Program-made: the position numbers and the translations under genes
NCBI GenBank assembly: GCA_963763085.1
Contig: CAVXNB010000004.1
Span: 310,001 to 374,000, forward strand
DNA: 64,000 nucleotides
Source of the DNA: CAVXNB01 sp963763085
Lineage (GTDB): Bacteria > Actinomycetota > Acidimicrobiia > Acidimicrobiales > Bog-793
Direction of reading: 5' to 3'
Shown here: piece by piece, positions 35,533-44,085 of the stretch
Layout: every line of letters starts with the position of its first letter
How positions within the stretch are numbered: the stretch's first letter is position 1
The notes under the pieces: model-generated
Seen by the model: only the letters and a program-made list of their open reading frames with translations
Database searches by the model: none
Told to the model about the DNA's origin: nothing

Positions 35533-36285
35533 ATGACGGACTCGCTGCGAGCAGAGACGATTCGTATAAAGGGCCACGGCGGCGACGAGGTCGAGGCGTA
35601 TCTGGCCCAGCCGCTCGACGAAGGCCGTTTCGGGGGTGTGGTGGTGATCCACCACATGCCGGGCTACGACGAGTCGACCAAGGAGATCACCCGGAGATTT
35701 GCGGCTCACGGCTACCTGGCGATCTGTCCGAACCTCTACTTCCGCGAAGCGCCGGCGGCCTCCCCGGACGACGCGGCGGCGATCGTACGGGCCCAAGGGG
35801 GCGTGCCCGACGAGCGGCTCGTCGGAGACGTTGCCGGCGCCATCGACCATCTCAAGTCGCTCGGGTCCTCCAACGGCCGCTTCGCGACGATCGGCTACTG
35901 CTCGGGCGGACGGCAGTCGTTCCTCGCCGCCTGCAGCCTGCCGCTCGACGCGGCGGTGGACTGCTACGGCGCCTTCGTGGTCGGCACTCCGCCGGCCGGC
36001 ATGCCGCTCAAGGTCGGCCCGATCGTGCACCTGGCGAAGGACCTCTCCTGCCCGTTGCTCGGCCTGTTCGGCGCCGAGGACCAGTACCCGACGCCGGAGC
36101 AGGTCGCAGAGCTGGAGGAGGCGTTGAAGGAAGCCGGCAAGACCTACGAGTTCCACATCTACGAGGGCGCCGGCCACGCCTTCTTCTCAACGGACCGGCC
36201 GAGCTACCGGCCGGAAGCCGCCAACGACGGCTGGCAGCGGATCTGGGACTTCTTCGGCCGCTACCTCGCGTCCGGCGCGGCGTGA
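35533..36285 (+). CDS. Dienelactone hydrolase family protein
   Basis: A 250-aa alpha/beta hydrolase of the DLH family. The nucleophile is a Cys in 'ATIGYCSGGRQSFLAAC' (about residue 120), Asp lies in 'LLGLFGAEDQYPTPEQV', and His in 'YEGAGHAFFSTDRPSYRPEAANDGW', a classic DLH ending. The family hydrolyses dienelactones in aromatic ring cleavage, but no ring-cleavage genes are near, so the substrate is open. It starts 38 bp after the carboxylase stop. Because of the frame break in the carboxylase gene, a naive reading fuses the two into one very long ORF; they are separate genes. Confidence 0.88.
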   Translation: MTDSLRAETIRIKGHGGDEVEAYLAQPLDEGRFGGVVVIHHMPGYDESTKEITRRFAAHGYLAICPNLYFREAPAASPDDAAAIVRAQGGVPDERLVGDVAGAIDHLKSLGSSNGRFATIGYCSGGRQSFLAACSLPLDAAVDCYGAFVVGTPPAGMPLKVGPIVHLAKDLSCPLLGLFGAEDQYPTPEQVAELEEALKEAGKTYEFHIYEGAGHAFFSTDRPSYRPEAANDGWQRIWDFFGRYLASGAA

Positions 36286-36302
36286 GGGCGGGGGTCAGCG
36301 CA

Positions 36303-36572
36303 ATGTGCACATATCACACCGAGCAACTCGCGCTCAGCGGCTCCGGCAAGGGACCGGAGGGCTGGTTCACGCTCTCCGACGCCACGGTCTACTTCGACCA
36401 CCCGTCGCACTACCCCGCCGAGCACAGCCTGAACATCGATTTCCTCAGCCTGGGAGGCGGCGCGCCCTCGAGAGTGGCCGTGGAGCTCGATCCAGTCTCG
36501 GCCGAGGGTCTCGCCCGGGCCATCCTGGCCGCGCTGGAGACGGCTCCGCAGGTTCACCCGGCTCAGGCTTAG
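36303..36572 (+). CDS. Small conserved actinobacterial protein (DUF6295-like)
   Basis: An 89-aa protein: 'MCTYHTEQLALSGSGKGPEG', 'ATVYFDHPSHYPAEHSLNIDFL' and 'RVAVELDPVSAEGLARAILA'. The conserved Cys/His content (C2, H5, several H around 38-45) suggests metal binding. I believe this is the family labelled DUF6295, but I cannot verify the number. It follows the dienelactone hydrolase gene by 17 bp with a GGCGGGGG ribosome site, and the two are likely co-expressed. Function unknown. Confidence 0.7.
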   Translation: MCTYHTEQLALSGSGKGPEGWFTLSDATVYFDHPSHYPAEHSLNIDFLSLGGGAPSRVAVELDPVSAEGLARAILAALETAPQVHPAQA

Positions 36573-36590
36573 GGCCGGCGCCCCGTGTAG

Positions 36591-36681
36591 CTGGCGGGCC
36601 GGCGTGGCTGGCGGGCCGGCGTGGCTGGCGGGCCGGCGTGGCTGGCGGGCCGGCGTGGCTGGCGGGCCGGCGTGGCTGGCG
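36591..36681. repeat. 17-bp tandem repeat, five copies, GCCGGC core
   Basis: The unit CTGGCGGGCCGGCGTGG starts at 36591, 36608, 36625, 36642 and 36659, with a partial sixth at 36676. Copies are identical. It lies between convergent genes and flows into further CCGGC repeats up to about 36712. The unit length is not a multiple of three, and no gene spans it. Confidence 0.95.
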
Positions 36682-36714
36682 GCGGTGGCCGGCGGCCGGC
36701 CGGCCGGGAGGGCG

Positions 36715-37530
36715 TCAGGCGGTGAAGGCCGCCCGTGCGGCCGCGCTGCCCTGGGCTGCGGTCTCGAGATAGCGGAACGTGCCCTCGTCCAGGAACTCCT
36801 TCGCCGCAGAGGCGGCGGCACCGAGTGCCACGAAGGCGAAAGCGCTCCCCACCGAGACGCGGGCGACGCCGGCGCCGGCCAGCTCTTCGACGCTCGGGAC
36901 TCGAGAGAGGGCGAGGACGTTCACAGGACGGTCGAGCGAGCTGACGACTTGGCGGATGTCCTCGAGCCGCGTGAGCCCGGGCGCGTAGAGGACGTCGGCG
37001 CCGGCCTCCTCGAAGGCCTGCAGGCGTGCGATCGTGTCCGGCAGGTCGGGCCGGCGGTGGAGGAAATTCTCGGCCCGCGCAGTGAGGACGAGCCCGGCAG
37101 AGCCGTGCGCTGCCTCTGCTGCGGCCAGGACCCGCTCTCGCGCGAGGCCGATCTCGTAGATGGGATCGGCGCTGTCTCGGGTGCTGTCCTCGATCGAGCA
37201 CCCCGCGAGGCCGGCTGCGATGGCGCCGGCGATCGTCTCGGCCACTCCCTCCGGCGAGTCGGCGAAACCGTTCTCGAGATCCGCCGACACGGGCAGGTCG
37301 GTCACCTCCACCACCGAGGCGGCGTGAGCGAGGGCCTCCTCCCGGGTGACGGACCCATCGAGTCGTCCCAGGGTGGCGGCGTGCCCGCCGCTCGTGGTCG
37401 CCAACGCGAGGGCGCCGAGCGACGCGAAGAGCCTTGCGGAGCCTTGGTCCCACGCGTTCGCGAGACGAAGCGGGTTGCCGGGCTGATGAAGGGAGCGGAA
37501 GAGGTCAGTTTTTTCCTTCTGGTTCGCCAC
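36715..37530 (-). CDS. Isocitrate lyase/PEP mutase superfamily protein
   Basis: A 271-aa PEP mutase/isocitrate lyase superfamily TIM-barrel enzyme. Landmarks are 'PLRLANAWDQGSARLFASLG', 'PVSADLENGFADSPEGVAET', 'GLAGCSIEDST' and 'LTARAENFL', with the Mg-binding Asp/Glu in the ADLENG and SIED blocks. It lacks the KKCGH loop of true isocitrate lyase. Relatives act as 2-methylisocitrate lyase-like or oxaloacetate-cleaving enzymes, and many are unassigned carboxyphosphonoenolpyruvate-type proteins. ATG 37530. Confidence 0.85.
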   Translation of the reverse strand: MANQKEKTDLFRSLHQPGNPLRLANAWDQGSARLFASLGALALATTSGGHAATLGRLDGSVTREEALAHAASVVEVTDLPVSADLENGFADSPEGVAETIAGAIAAGLAGCSIEDSTRDSADPIYEIGLARERVLAAAEAAHGSAGLVLTARAENFLHRRPDLPDTIARLQAFEEAGADVLYAPGLTRLEDIRQVVSSLDRPVNVLALSRVPSVEELAGAGVARVSVGSAFAFVALGAAASAAKEFLDEGTFRYLETAAQGSAAARAAFTA

Positions 37531-37548
37531 GCCGGCCGCTCGCGAGCC

Positions 37549-37983
37549 TCAGGTCGTCTTGACGATGAGCACAGCGCACGGCGCCGAGTGCGCGACGGCG
37601 TTCGGGACGCTGCCGAGGATCCGTTTTGGGCCCTTCATGCCCTTGTTGCCGACGACGATCAGCTCCACCTGCTGGTCTTCGGCGATCGACACGATCCGGT
37701 CGGCGACGGTGCCCGAAGTGGCGTGGGTCTTCGTCTCGATCCCTTGCGCCCGGGCGTTGGAAGCGATGCCTTCGAGCAACGTGTCCGCGATGCTGAGCGT
37801 GTCGACCGAGCCCGGGTAGGCGCCGCTCAGCTCCGTGACGCGGAGGGCTCCCTTCGAGCCTGACTGGTATATCGACACGACGTGCAACGTCGCCCCGAAG
37901 GTCTTTGCGAGCTCAACGGCGACCCGGACAGCCTCGCCGGCGGTCTCGGAGCCATCTGTCGCGACGAGCACCGACTTGTACAT
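37549..37983 (-). CDS. Universal stress protein (UspA)
   Basis: A 144-aa single UspA domain: 'YKSVLVATDGSETAGEAVRVAVELAKTFGA' at the N-terminus and the ATP-binding 'LIVVGNKGMKGPKRILGSVPNAVAHSAPCAVLIV' (G-2x-G-9x-G-S/T-like) at the C-terminus. Likely a cytoplasmic ATP-binding stress protein. ATG 37983 was chosen over a longer frame. It lies 18 bp upstream of the PEP-mutase-like gene on the same strand. Confidence 0.93.
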   Translation of the reverse strand: MYKSVLVATDGSETAGEAVRVAVELAKTFGATLHVVSIYQSGSKGALRVTELSGAYPGSVDTLSIADTLLEGIASNARAQGIETKTHATSGTVADRIVSIAEDQQVELIVVGNKGMKGPKRILGSVPNAVAHSAPCAVLIVKTT

Positions 37984-38104
37984 TCCTAGCTCCCGTCGTC
38001 GATGATGGACGATGGTAGTGCGATGTGCAGCCGCGCCGCGGTGACGGCGCGACAATTGCCCGTCCGGTGATTGCCTGTCCGGCGACCGTGAAGGGACCGA
38101 GCCC

Positions 38105-39510
38105 ATGGATCTGACCGTGGTCGCGACCCCCGGCTATTTCGCGACGATGGGGGCCGAGTACCTCTATCTGCAGCGTCGCGCCGCAGAGCGCGGCCCGAGC
38201 GCGGCCGATTACGAGCGGCGCGACACCGTCGCGAGCTTGTCGATGGGCGTCGGCAGTCTCGTCGCCCCTTTTGTCCTTCCGCGGCTTCTTCGGCCCGTGA
38301 CGCCCGGCAGGGGCCGGTTCGGGACGGCGTTGCTGATCGGCGTGGCCGGCGCTGCCGCGGTCACGACGGTGGCGGACCTGCTCGGGCGCCTCGACGAGGG
38401 TGATGTTGAGCCCGTGGGCGAGGCGACGCCGGCGGGGCAAGCGGGGAGCCCGGCCGCCGCCCGTACGGCGCCGCCGGCCGCAGCGGGGCGCCCGGCCGCC
38501 AGCCGTACTGAGCCGCCGGCCGGTAGGAAGCCGCCGCCGGCCTGCAGCGAGCGCGCACCTCGGCCGCAACCGGGAACTGGGCCGCCGGTCGCCAGGTTCG
38601 CCGGCGGATCGCGCGGTCTGCCCGCAAGGTCGCCGGCGTCGCCGGCGTGGCTGCGATCGCGGGCGGTGGCGTCGCGGTCTGTTCGACATTGGCATCGCGG
38701 ACGACCCTCTCGCGCATGTGGGACCGCCGGCTCGTCCGCGATCTCGGCACTGGCCCGCTTGCGCTGGCGGCGGCCGTGCTGGGCTGGGACTTCATCTACT
38801 ACTGGAACCACCGCCTCATGCACGAGAGCCGCTTCATGTGGGCGATACACGTCGTGCACCATTCGAGCGAGCGCTACAACCTGTCCACGGCGCTCCGCCA
38901 GCCGGTTGCGGAGGCGTTCGGCACTTTTGTCCCTTACAGTTCGCTGGCCCTGTTCGGGATCCGCCCCTCGCTGATCGGCTCGGCACGGAGCATCAACCTT
39001 CTCTACCAATATTGGATCCACACCGACGCAATCAACCGCCTCGAGCCCGTCGAAGGGGTTCTCAACACGCCCTCGGCGCACCGGGTCCACCACGGGAGCA
39101 ACGGTCGGTACCTCGACCGGAACCACGGGAGCATCCTCGTCGTGTGGGACCGGCTGTTCGGCACATACGAGGAAGAGGACGAGCCCGTCGTCTACGGCCT
39201 GACGAGCAACATCAACACCTTCCGTCCCAGCCGGATTGCCACCCACGAGCACCTCGAGATGTTGGCCGACGTGGCGAGCGCACGGAGCTGGCGGGATCGC
39301 ATCTTCTACGTCGTGCGTGGCCCCGGCTGGTCCTCGCGCCGGAACGCAGAGCGCGGCAGGCAAGGCTCAAAGGTCGACGTAGATGTCGATGTCTTCGACC
39401 TCGGAGAAACCGAGACCCGCGTACACACGCCCCGCCCCCTCCGAATCGCACTGCAGATGGGCGAAACGGGCGCCCTGATCGAAACCGCGCCCCAGAAGCC
39501 AGCTCGATAG
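38105..39510 (+). CDS. Fatty acid hydroxylase/sterol desaturase family protein (frame break in a repeat linker)
   Basis: A membrane di-iron enzyme. The N-terminal frame (ATG 38105) gives two TM segments (residues 1-95) and then a Pro/Ala low-complexity stretch (38430-38590) built of GCCGGC repeats. The frame changes within it (net minus one or plus two) to the catalytic part: 'DFIYYWNHRLMHESRFMWAIHVVHHSSERYN', 'YQYWIHTDAINRL' and 'NTPSAHRVHHGSNGRYLDRNHG', the full eight-His set. Substrate unknown. The last 45 codons run antisense into the GNAT gene and are probably not real; a stop in another frame lies near 39378. Confidence 0.8.
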
Positions 39511-40110
39511 CGCCGCCGCGAACCCCCGTCTACGGGCAGCGGGCAGCACGGCGATCCCCCCGAGGTAGACCGTCGGGCCGGCTTCGCCGTCGCAGCGCAG
39601 CGCGTAACCGGTCGCGACCGGGACCCCGTCGAGCTCGCCGATGGCCACGTCAACCTCGTCGAAGCCGAAATGAGGCTCCATCCACGCCCGCGACGCCTCC
39701 GAATCCGCACCGAACGCCCCGGCATCGACCATGACCGAAGCTCCGAGATCGCCCTCGCCGCCTTTCCGGAGCTCGAGCCCGGCCGGCATCGCCGTTCCGG
39801 AGAAGGCGCCGGCCTCGACAGCCATGATGTGCTGCGTCAACAGGAGGCGCCCATGCGGCCACGGCGTCCCCGCCGGGAGCAGCGCGCCCCAGGGGACATC
39901 GCGGGCGCGATACCACGCCCTCGCTTCGGCGACGTCGGCGTGCCGTGGGTCGGTCACACACGCCGCGTTCAGGTACCCGAAGGGGAGGCCGCTCGCCATC
40001 AGCCTCCATCCGCCGAACGTCGCCGCACCGCCGCCAAACGGTTGCCGCAGCCGGCCCTGGGTCTGCCAGGCGTCGGCATGGGCCGCATAGACCTCGGATG
40101 AATCGATCAT
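39367..40110 (-). CDS. GNAT family N-acetyltransferase
   Basis: A 247-aa acetyltransferase. The C-terminal half carries the GNAT acetyl-CoA site: 'VYLGGIAVLPAARRRGFAAALSSWLLGRG' (RRRGFA for Q/RxxGxG/A), then 'FAHLQCDSEGAGRVYAGLGFSEVEDI'. The N-terminal half (residues 1-115) is a divergent GNAT-like region, as in double-GNAT proteins. ATG 40110 is used; the frame runs further upstream but only through the 18-bp tandem repeat, reading G-V-G-x-A-x repeats that are unlikely to be translated. Confidence 0.82.
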   Translation of the reverse strand: MIDSSEVYAAHADAWQTQGRLRQPFGGGAATFGGWRLMASGLPFGYLNAACVTDPRHADVAEARAWYRARDVPWGALLPAGTPWPHGRLLLTQHIMAVEAGAFSGTAMPAGLELRKGGEGDLGASVMVDAGAFGADSEASRAWMEPHFGFDEVDVAIGELDGVPVATGYALRCDGEAGPTVYLGGIAVLPAARRRGFAAALSSWLLGRGFDQGARFAHLQCDSEGAGRVYAGLGFSEVEDIDIYVDL

Positions 40111-40133
40111 CAGCCTCACAGTACGAGGATGGA

Positions 40134-40259
40134 CCACGCCGGCCGCGCTGCCCACGCCGACCGTTCTGCCCACGCCGGCCGTTCTGCCCACGCCGGTCGC
40201 GCTGCCCACGCCGGTCGCGCTGCCCACGCCGGCCGCTCTGCCCACGCCGCGGCGCCAGG
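40134..40259. repeat. 18-bp tandem repeat, seven copies, GCCGGC core
   Basis: Units beginning CCACGCCGG or CCACGCCGA lie at 40134, 40152, 40170, 40188, 40206, 40224 and 40242 (consensus CCACGCCGGCCGTTCTGC), with small changes between copies. The array sits between the 5' end of the GNAT gene and the 3' end of the HNH gene, both on the minus strand. Its length keeps all frames open. Confidence 0.95.
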
Positions 40260-40272
40260 CCAGCAGCCGGCG

Positions 40273-41586
40273 TCAACCTGTGGCGAACAGGGTCTGTTCG
40301 GCGGAAGCGGGCTCGGCGGACGCCGGCGGGTCGTGCTCGGTCTCCTCGCCGCCGGCGTGCGGACGGTGGCCGGCGGGCGGTGGCTTGGGCGGCGGCGGCC
40401 GTAGGGGACCGGGCCCGTCACGTCTCCCGTCGGGGTGCACCCACACCCAGGCCCCGGGCCCGCCTTCCAGGGCGTAGCCCTCGTGGGTCTTCAAGAAGTG
40501 GTGGTGGTGGCAGATCCTGGCGAGGTTGTCGAGCTCGGTCGGGCCGCCGGCGACAAAGGGGATGACGCGGTGGTCCCTCTCGAGGTTGTAGGTCGCCCCG
40601 CAGCCTGGCACCACACAGCGCTCGTCGCGCTCTATGAGCGCCGAGTTCACCTTGGCGGGAACTGACCGGCCGAGGTTGCAGATCGTGTGCACGTCGGTGC
40701 CGCTCGTGACGAGCAGCTTGGCGAGCGAGTCGCCGAGCAGCTCGCGTGCGGTCGCGACCGAGACCGGGCCGACGCCGGCGACCTCGCACAGCTCGCCCGG
40801 GCCGGTGTTGCCACGGCGCAGCGCCGCCAGGTCGACGCGGAGATGGGCCAGGAACTTCGGTCGGTCGGCCTCGGTCACCGTGGTGCGGGTGACGAGCGCC
40901 ACGAGGGCGTCGGCGAGATAGGCCTGTGAGGACTCGCGGACCCCGGCCCGGCGCGCCGAGGCGAAGATGGCGTCCGCCTCGGCCCGGAGCCGGGACAGCA
41001 GGAGGCCCCCGGCCTCGGGGGTGAGGCGTGCCTCGAGATGGAAGGCCCCGTCGTCGCCGGTGAAGCTCCGCAGCCGTCTCGTCGCGTGCAGGCGGCGGGC
41101 GCGGGCGGCCTCGTCCTCTTCCGAGGCCCGGGCTGCCTTCACCCGTGCCGCCCGGCGCTTCAGTGCCTCGAGGTTCTCGCTGCGGGCGGCCTCGAGCAGC
41201 TCCGCGGCGGCACCGGGGTCGACCACGGCCGCACCGGCCACCTCTTTCACCTGGGCGGGGGACAGCTCGCCTGAGCGGAAGGCCTCCTCCACCTCGGGCA
41301 GGGCCTGCACCTGGGAGGCGGCCTCCAGCACCGACAGCGCCGAGCCGATCGAGTCCCCGGTCTGCTGCGCCAGCCACTCGCCGGCGTGGCGGTGGCCGTC
41401 GGTCTCGAAGGCGCCGGTCTGAGAAACCCTCCTCGCGCACAGCGCCTTTCCGGCCGCCGCCAGGTGCTCGAGGCGTGAGAAGAACCCGACGAGGACCTTT
41501 GCGTCGCTGCCGTGCAGCGCTTCGGGATCGAGCTCGTGCACGAGCCGGCCGAGCGCCTCTTCGATCTCCTGCCTCGTCTGGCACAT
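40273..41586 (-). CDS. DUF222/HNH endonuclease (13E12 repeat family)
   Basis: A 437-aa protein. Residues 1-300 are the helical DUF222 region ('FFSRLEHLAAAGKALCARRVSQ', 'GELSPAQVKEVAGAA', 'GGLLLSRLRAEADAIF'). The HNH nuclease lies at about 330-380: 'RDERCVVPGCGATYNLERDHRVIPFVAGGPTELDNLARICHHHHFLKT' contains the catalytic His, Asn and His and two Cys. The tail is Pro-rich. ATG 41586 is preferred because GGAGGAGG sits 8 nt upstream; the earlier GTG 41595 lies inside that ribosome site. The family is actinobacterial, multicopy and often mobile; its role is unknown. Confidence 0.92.
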   Translation of the reverse strand: MCQTRQEIEEALGRLVHELDPEALHGSDAKVLVGFFSRLEHLAAAGKALCARRVSQTGAFETDGHRHAGEWLAQQTGDSIGSALSVLEAASQVQALPEVEEAFRSGELSPAQVKEVAGAAVVDPGAAAELLEAARSENLEALKRRAARVKAARASEEDEAARARRLHATRRLRSFTGDDGAFHLEARLTPEAGGLLLSRLRAEADAIFASARRAGVRESSQAYLADALVALVTRTTVTEADRPKFLAHLRVDLAALRRGNTGPGELCEVAGVGPVSVATARELLGDSLAKLLVTSGTDVHTICNLGRSVPAKVNSALIERDERCVVPGCGATYNLERDHRVIPFVAGGPTELDNLARICHHHHFLKTHEGYALEGGPGAWVWVHPDGRRDGPGPLRPPPPKPPPAGHRPHAGGEETEHDPPASAEPASAEQTLFATG

Positions 41587-41703
41587 GCACCCCACCTCCT
41601 CCGGTCAATCGACGGAACGTATGTTCGTATCCAGCAACGTACCAGGGGGGTGTAACGGCGCGGAGGGGAGGCCGGCCAGCCCGCCCGCCGCGAACCCCAC
41701 GTA

Positions 41704-41740
41704 TTGCATCGAATCGATGAAATGGACTAGATTGCAGGTA
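41704..41740 (+). promoter_or_regulatory. Promoter giving a leaderless tauE/safE transcript
   Basis: TTGCAT (41704-41709) and TAGATT (41728-41733) are 18 nt apart. A start seven bases after the -10 falls on 41740, the A of the gene's ATG. No Shine-Dalgarno is present, consistent with a leaderless message. Confidence 0.5.
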
Positions 41741-42669
41741 TGCACGTAGGCATTGGGGCAGTCGCCGCCGGCGCGAGCGTGGGTCTCATCGTTGGCATGA
41801 CAGGGGCGGGCGGGGGCGCATTGCTTACGCCGATCCTGATTCTGTTTCTTGGGGTGAAGGCGAAGGTCGCGGTTTCGACCGATCTGGTCGCGACACTCTT
41901 CATGCGCCCCGTAGCTGGTGCGCTCCATGCCCGCCGAGGCACCGTGGTGCCTCGAATCGTGCTCTGGCTCAGCCTCGGCTCGGTGCCGGCCGGCTTCCTC
42001 GCCGGCTGGTCGGCACACCTGATCGGCTCGGCGAGCCAGACCAAAGATGAGCTCTCGGTCTACATCGGTGTCGCGCTGCTCCTTAGCGGCGTGCTCGCCC
42101 TGGGGCGGCGCCTGTGGGTGGCGCGCCATCCACGGCCGGCGACCAGCGGAGAACTGATTATCCGGCCGCTCCTCACGGTGCTCATCGGTATCGCCGGCGG
42201 GGCGATCGTCGGGATCACCTCGGTCGGGAGCGGCACCCTCATGCTCGTGGGGCTTGCCGCGCTTTACCCCCAGCTCAAGACATCGCAGCTCGTGGGTACC
42301 GACCTGATCCAGGCGATTCCGCTCGTCGGAGCCGCGGCCCTGGGCCACTGGGCAGCCAGCGATCTTCACCTGGCGCTAACGGCCGCGGTCATCATCGGCG
42401 GGGTGCCCGGCGCATTCGTCGGCGCGCTGTTCTCCCGGCGGATCCCTGAGGGCCCGCTCGCCACGATCGTGTCCGTCGTCATCCTTCTCTCGGGCGCGGC
42501 ACTGCTCGGGTGGCGGATCGGCCTTCCGGTCGCCGGAGCACTGGCGATCGGGATCGCTTGCGTGCTGCTCGTCGAGCGGAGATCGTCGGGCCGGCCGCAA
42601 GAGGCTGCGTCAGCTGACGAGCATGCCGACCCGGAACCCGTGCCGGCCGGCACGGCGCCGCCGGCCTAG
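41740..42669 (+). CDS. Sulfite exporter TauE/SafE family membrane protein
   Basis: A 309-aa polytopic membrane protein with eight predicted helices in two repeats. The TauE/SafE repeat signatures are 'VGLIVGMTGAGGGALLTPILILFLGVKAKVAVSTDL' and 'GGAIVGITSVGSGTLMLVGLAALYPQLKTSQLVGTDL' (GxGGG/GSGT then T/S-DL). The family moves sulfite, sulfoacetate or related anions. The C-terminal 30 residues are Pro/Ala rich and end at the start of a GCCGGC repeat tract. No sulfur oxidation genes are adjacent. Confidence 0.88.
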   Translation: MHVGIGAVAAGASVGLIVGMTGAGGGALLTPILILFLGVKAKVAVSTDLVATLFMRPVAGALHARRGTVVPRIVLWLSLGSVPAGFLAGWSAHLIGSASQTKDELSVYIGVALLLSGVLALGRRLWVARHPRPATSGELIIRPLLTVLIGIAGGAIVGITSVGSGTLMLVGLAALYPQLKTSQLVGTDLIQAIPLVGAAALGHWAASDLHLALTAAVIIGGVPGAFVGALFSRRIPEGPLATIVSVVILLSGAALLGWRIGLPVAGALAIGIACVLLVERRSSGRPQEAASADEHADPEPVPAGTAPPA

Positions 42670-42790
42670 CTCCAGCACTCCGCCGCCTCCTTCGCCGGCC
42701 CCGCCGGCACAGCCGGCCCCGCCCGCCGGCCAGCCGGCCCCGCCCGCCGGCCCGCCGGCCCCGCCTCCTTCGCCGGCCCGGGGGTCCCGA
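42670..42790. repeat. GCCGGCCCCGCC-type repeat tract
   Basis: The spacer between the TauE/SafE and ArsB-like genes consists mainly of imperfect copies of GCCGGCCCCGCC, with CCTCCTTCGCCGGCCC at both ends (about 42684 and 42767). No promoter is visible within it. Confidence 0.75.
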
Positions 42791-42815
42791 CAAGCGGCCT
42801 TGGTAGCTTCCACGG

Positions 42816-44027
42816 GTGACCGCCGCAAGCATCGCGCTGCTCGTCGTCGCGGTCGCCGGCGCCGTTGTGCGGCCTCGCGGGCTGCCCGCCTGGGTGGCTC
42901 CGGTCGTGTGCTGCGCCATCGCGTTCGCTGTCGGTGCGACCACGGGTCACCGGGCGGACGACGCGTTGCGCCCCCTCGCCGGCGCGCTCGCGTTCCTGCT
43001 GGCGGTCGTACCGCTCGCCGCGCTGCTCGACCGGGCTGGAGTGTTCGCCGCGGCTGCCCGCAGGCTCGGCGACGGGCGAATGCTGGCGCCTGGGCTGTGG
43101 CTGCTCGCGGCCGCAACGACGGCGGTGCTGAACCTCGACGCCTCCGTCGTCCTGCTGACACCGCTCTACGTACACGTCGCCCGCCGGGTCGGCCTTCCCG
43201 CGTGGTACCTGGGTGCGCAACCGCTGGTGCTGTCGTTCCTGGCGTCGTCGTTTCTCGCTGTGTCGAATCTCACCAACCTGATCGCGGTTGGGAGGCTGGG
43301 ATTGGGTGAGGGCCAGTTTCTGCTGAGGCTCGGGCCGCCGAGCGTGGTCGCGACCGCGCTCGGGTATGCCCTCTACCGGCGCTGGGCCGCTTCTGGGGGA
43401 GTCGGCGGCCGGTCGGGTGGCGGCGCCGCGCGAACGCCGCTGGACGGCCCGGACCGGCGCGCTCTGGCTCTCGGTGGGCTCGTCGTGATCGTGCTTCTTG
43501 CCGGTTTCCTCGGCGGTCCCACGATCGGCATCCAGCCATGGGAAGTGGCGCTCGGTGTCGACCTGCTCCTTGCGGTCTCCCTCCGCAGCTTTCCCTGGCG
43601 CTCGGTGCCGCTCGGGACCGCGCTCGTGGCCGCGTCACTCGCCGTGCTGGCCGACGCGGTTGCGGCGAGGCTCTCGTTGGCGGGCCTGTTCTCGGGCCAC
43701 GGCGCCCTCGGCATGTTCCAGACGATGGGTGTGGCGACTGTGGCGGCCACCGCCGTCAACAATCTGCCTGCGTTCCTGGTGGGCCTCCCATTCGTCGAAC
43801 ACCGGCCGGACCAGTTGTGGGCGCTCCTGCTCGCCGTCAACATGGGCCCGTCGCTGCTCGTCACGGGGACCCTCGCCTGCCTGCTGTGGCGCGATTCCAT
43901 GGCCGCGGCCGGCTGCCGGACCGGGCCGCGTGAGCTGGTCCGCCTCGGCCTGCGGGTGACGATGCCGGCGGCGGTCGCCGCCGCCTGCATCCTCGTTGCT
44001 TTGGCGCCGCTCTACGGCGGCTCGTGA
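42816..44027 (+). CDS. ArsB/NhaD-type (ion transporter superfamily) membrane transporter
   Basis: A 403-aa protein with about eleven hydrophobic helices and a GTG start. The ion-transporter (ArsB/CitT) pattern is visible: 'LLAAATTAVLNLDASVVLLTPLYVHVARRVG' with the helix-break motif, 'LSFLASSFLAVSNLTNLIAVGRLG' and, in the second half, 'TVAATAVNNLPAFLVGLPF' and 'LLAVNMGPSLLVTGTLA'. The paired 'SNLTN' and 'NNLP' half-helix motifs are family hallmarks. It could export arsenite or another anion. No arsR or arsenate reductase gene is beside it, so arsenic is not established. Confidence 0.85.
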   Translation: MTAASIALLVVAVAGAVVRPRGLPAWVAPVVCCAIAFAVGATTGHRADDALRPLAGALAFLLAVVPLAALLDRAGVFAAAARRLGDGRMLAPGLWLLAAATTAVLNLDASVVLLTPLYVHVARRVGLPAWYLGAQPLVLSFLASSFLAVSNLTNLIAVGRLGLGEGQFLLRLGPPSVVATALGYALYRRWAASGGVGGRSGGGAARTPLDGPDRRALALGGLVVIVLLAGFLGGPTIGIQPWEVALGVDLLLAVSLRSFPWRSVPLGTALVAASLAVLADAVAARLSLAGLFSGHGALGMFQTMGVATVAATAVNNLPAFLVGLPFVEHRPDQLWALLLAVNMGPSLLVTGTLACLLWRDSMAAAGCRTGPRELVRLGLRVTMPAAVAAACILVALAPLYGGS

Positions 44028-44085
44028 GCCGGCACAGGGCCAGCCACGCCGGCTCGGCCGTCGCCCGGAGGGCGAAATCGGCCAG

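Noticed and set aside
29944..36285. Single 2,113-residue carboxylase-dienelactone hydrolase fusion
   Set aside because: The join exists only because one extra base near 35160 destroys the real carboxylase end. Corrected, the carboxylase stops at 35494 and the hydrolase has its own ribosome site and ATG at 35533.
36591..36712. CRISPR array or rho-independent terminator
   Set aside because: Repeats are 17 bp without spacers, and there is no T-run after a hairpin.
40134..40259. CRISPR array
   Set aside because: The 18-bp units are directly adjacent with no spacers, and no cas gene is present; it is a tandem repeat.
42816..44027. Arsenic resistance operon
   Set aside because: The transporter belongs to the ArsB-containing superfamily, but no arsR, arsC or arsA gene adjoins it, and the ArsR-type regulators at 5.5 and 13 kb lack metal-binding cysteines and are paired with SRPBCC genes.
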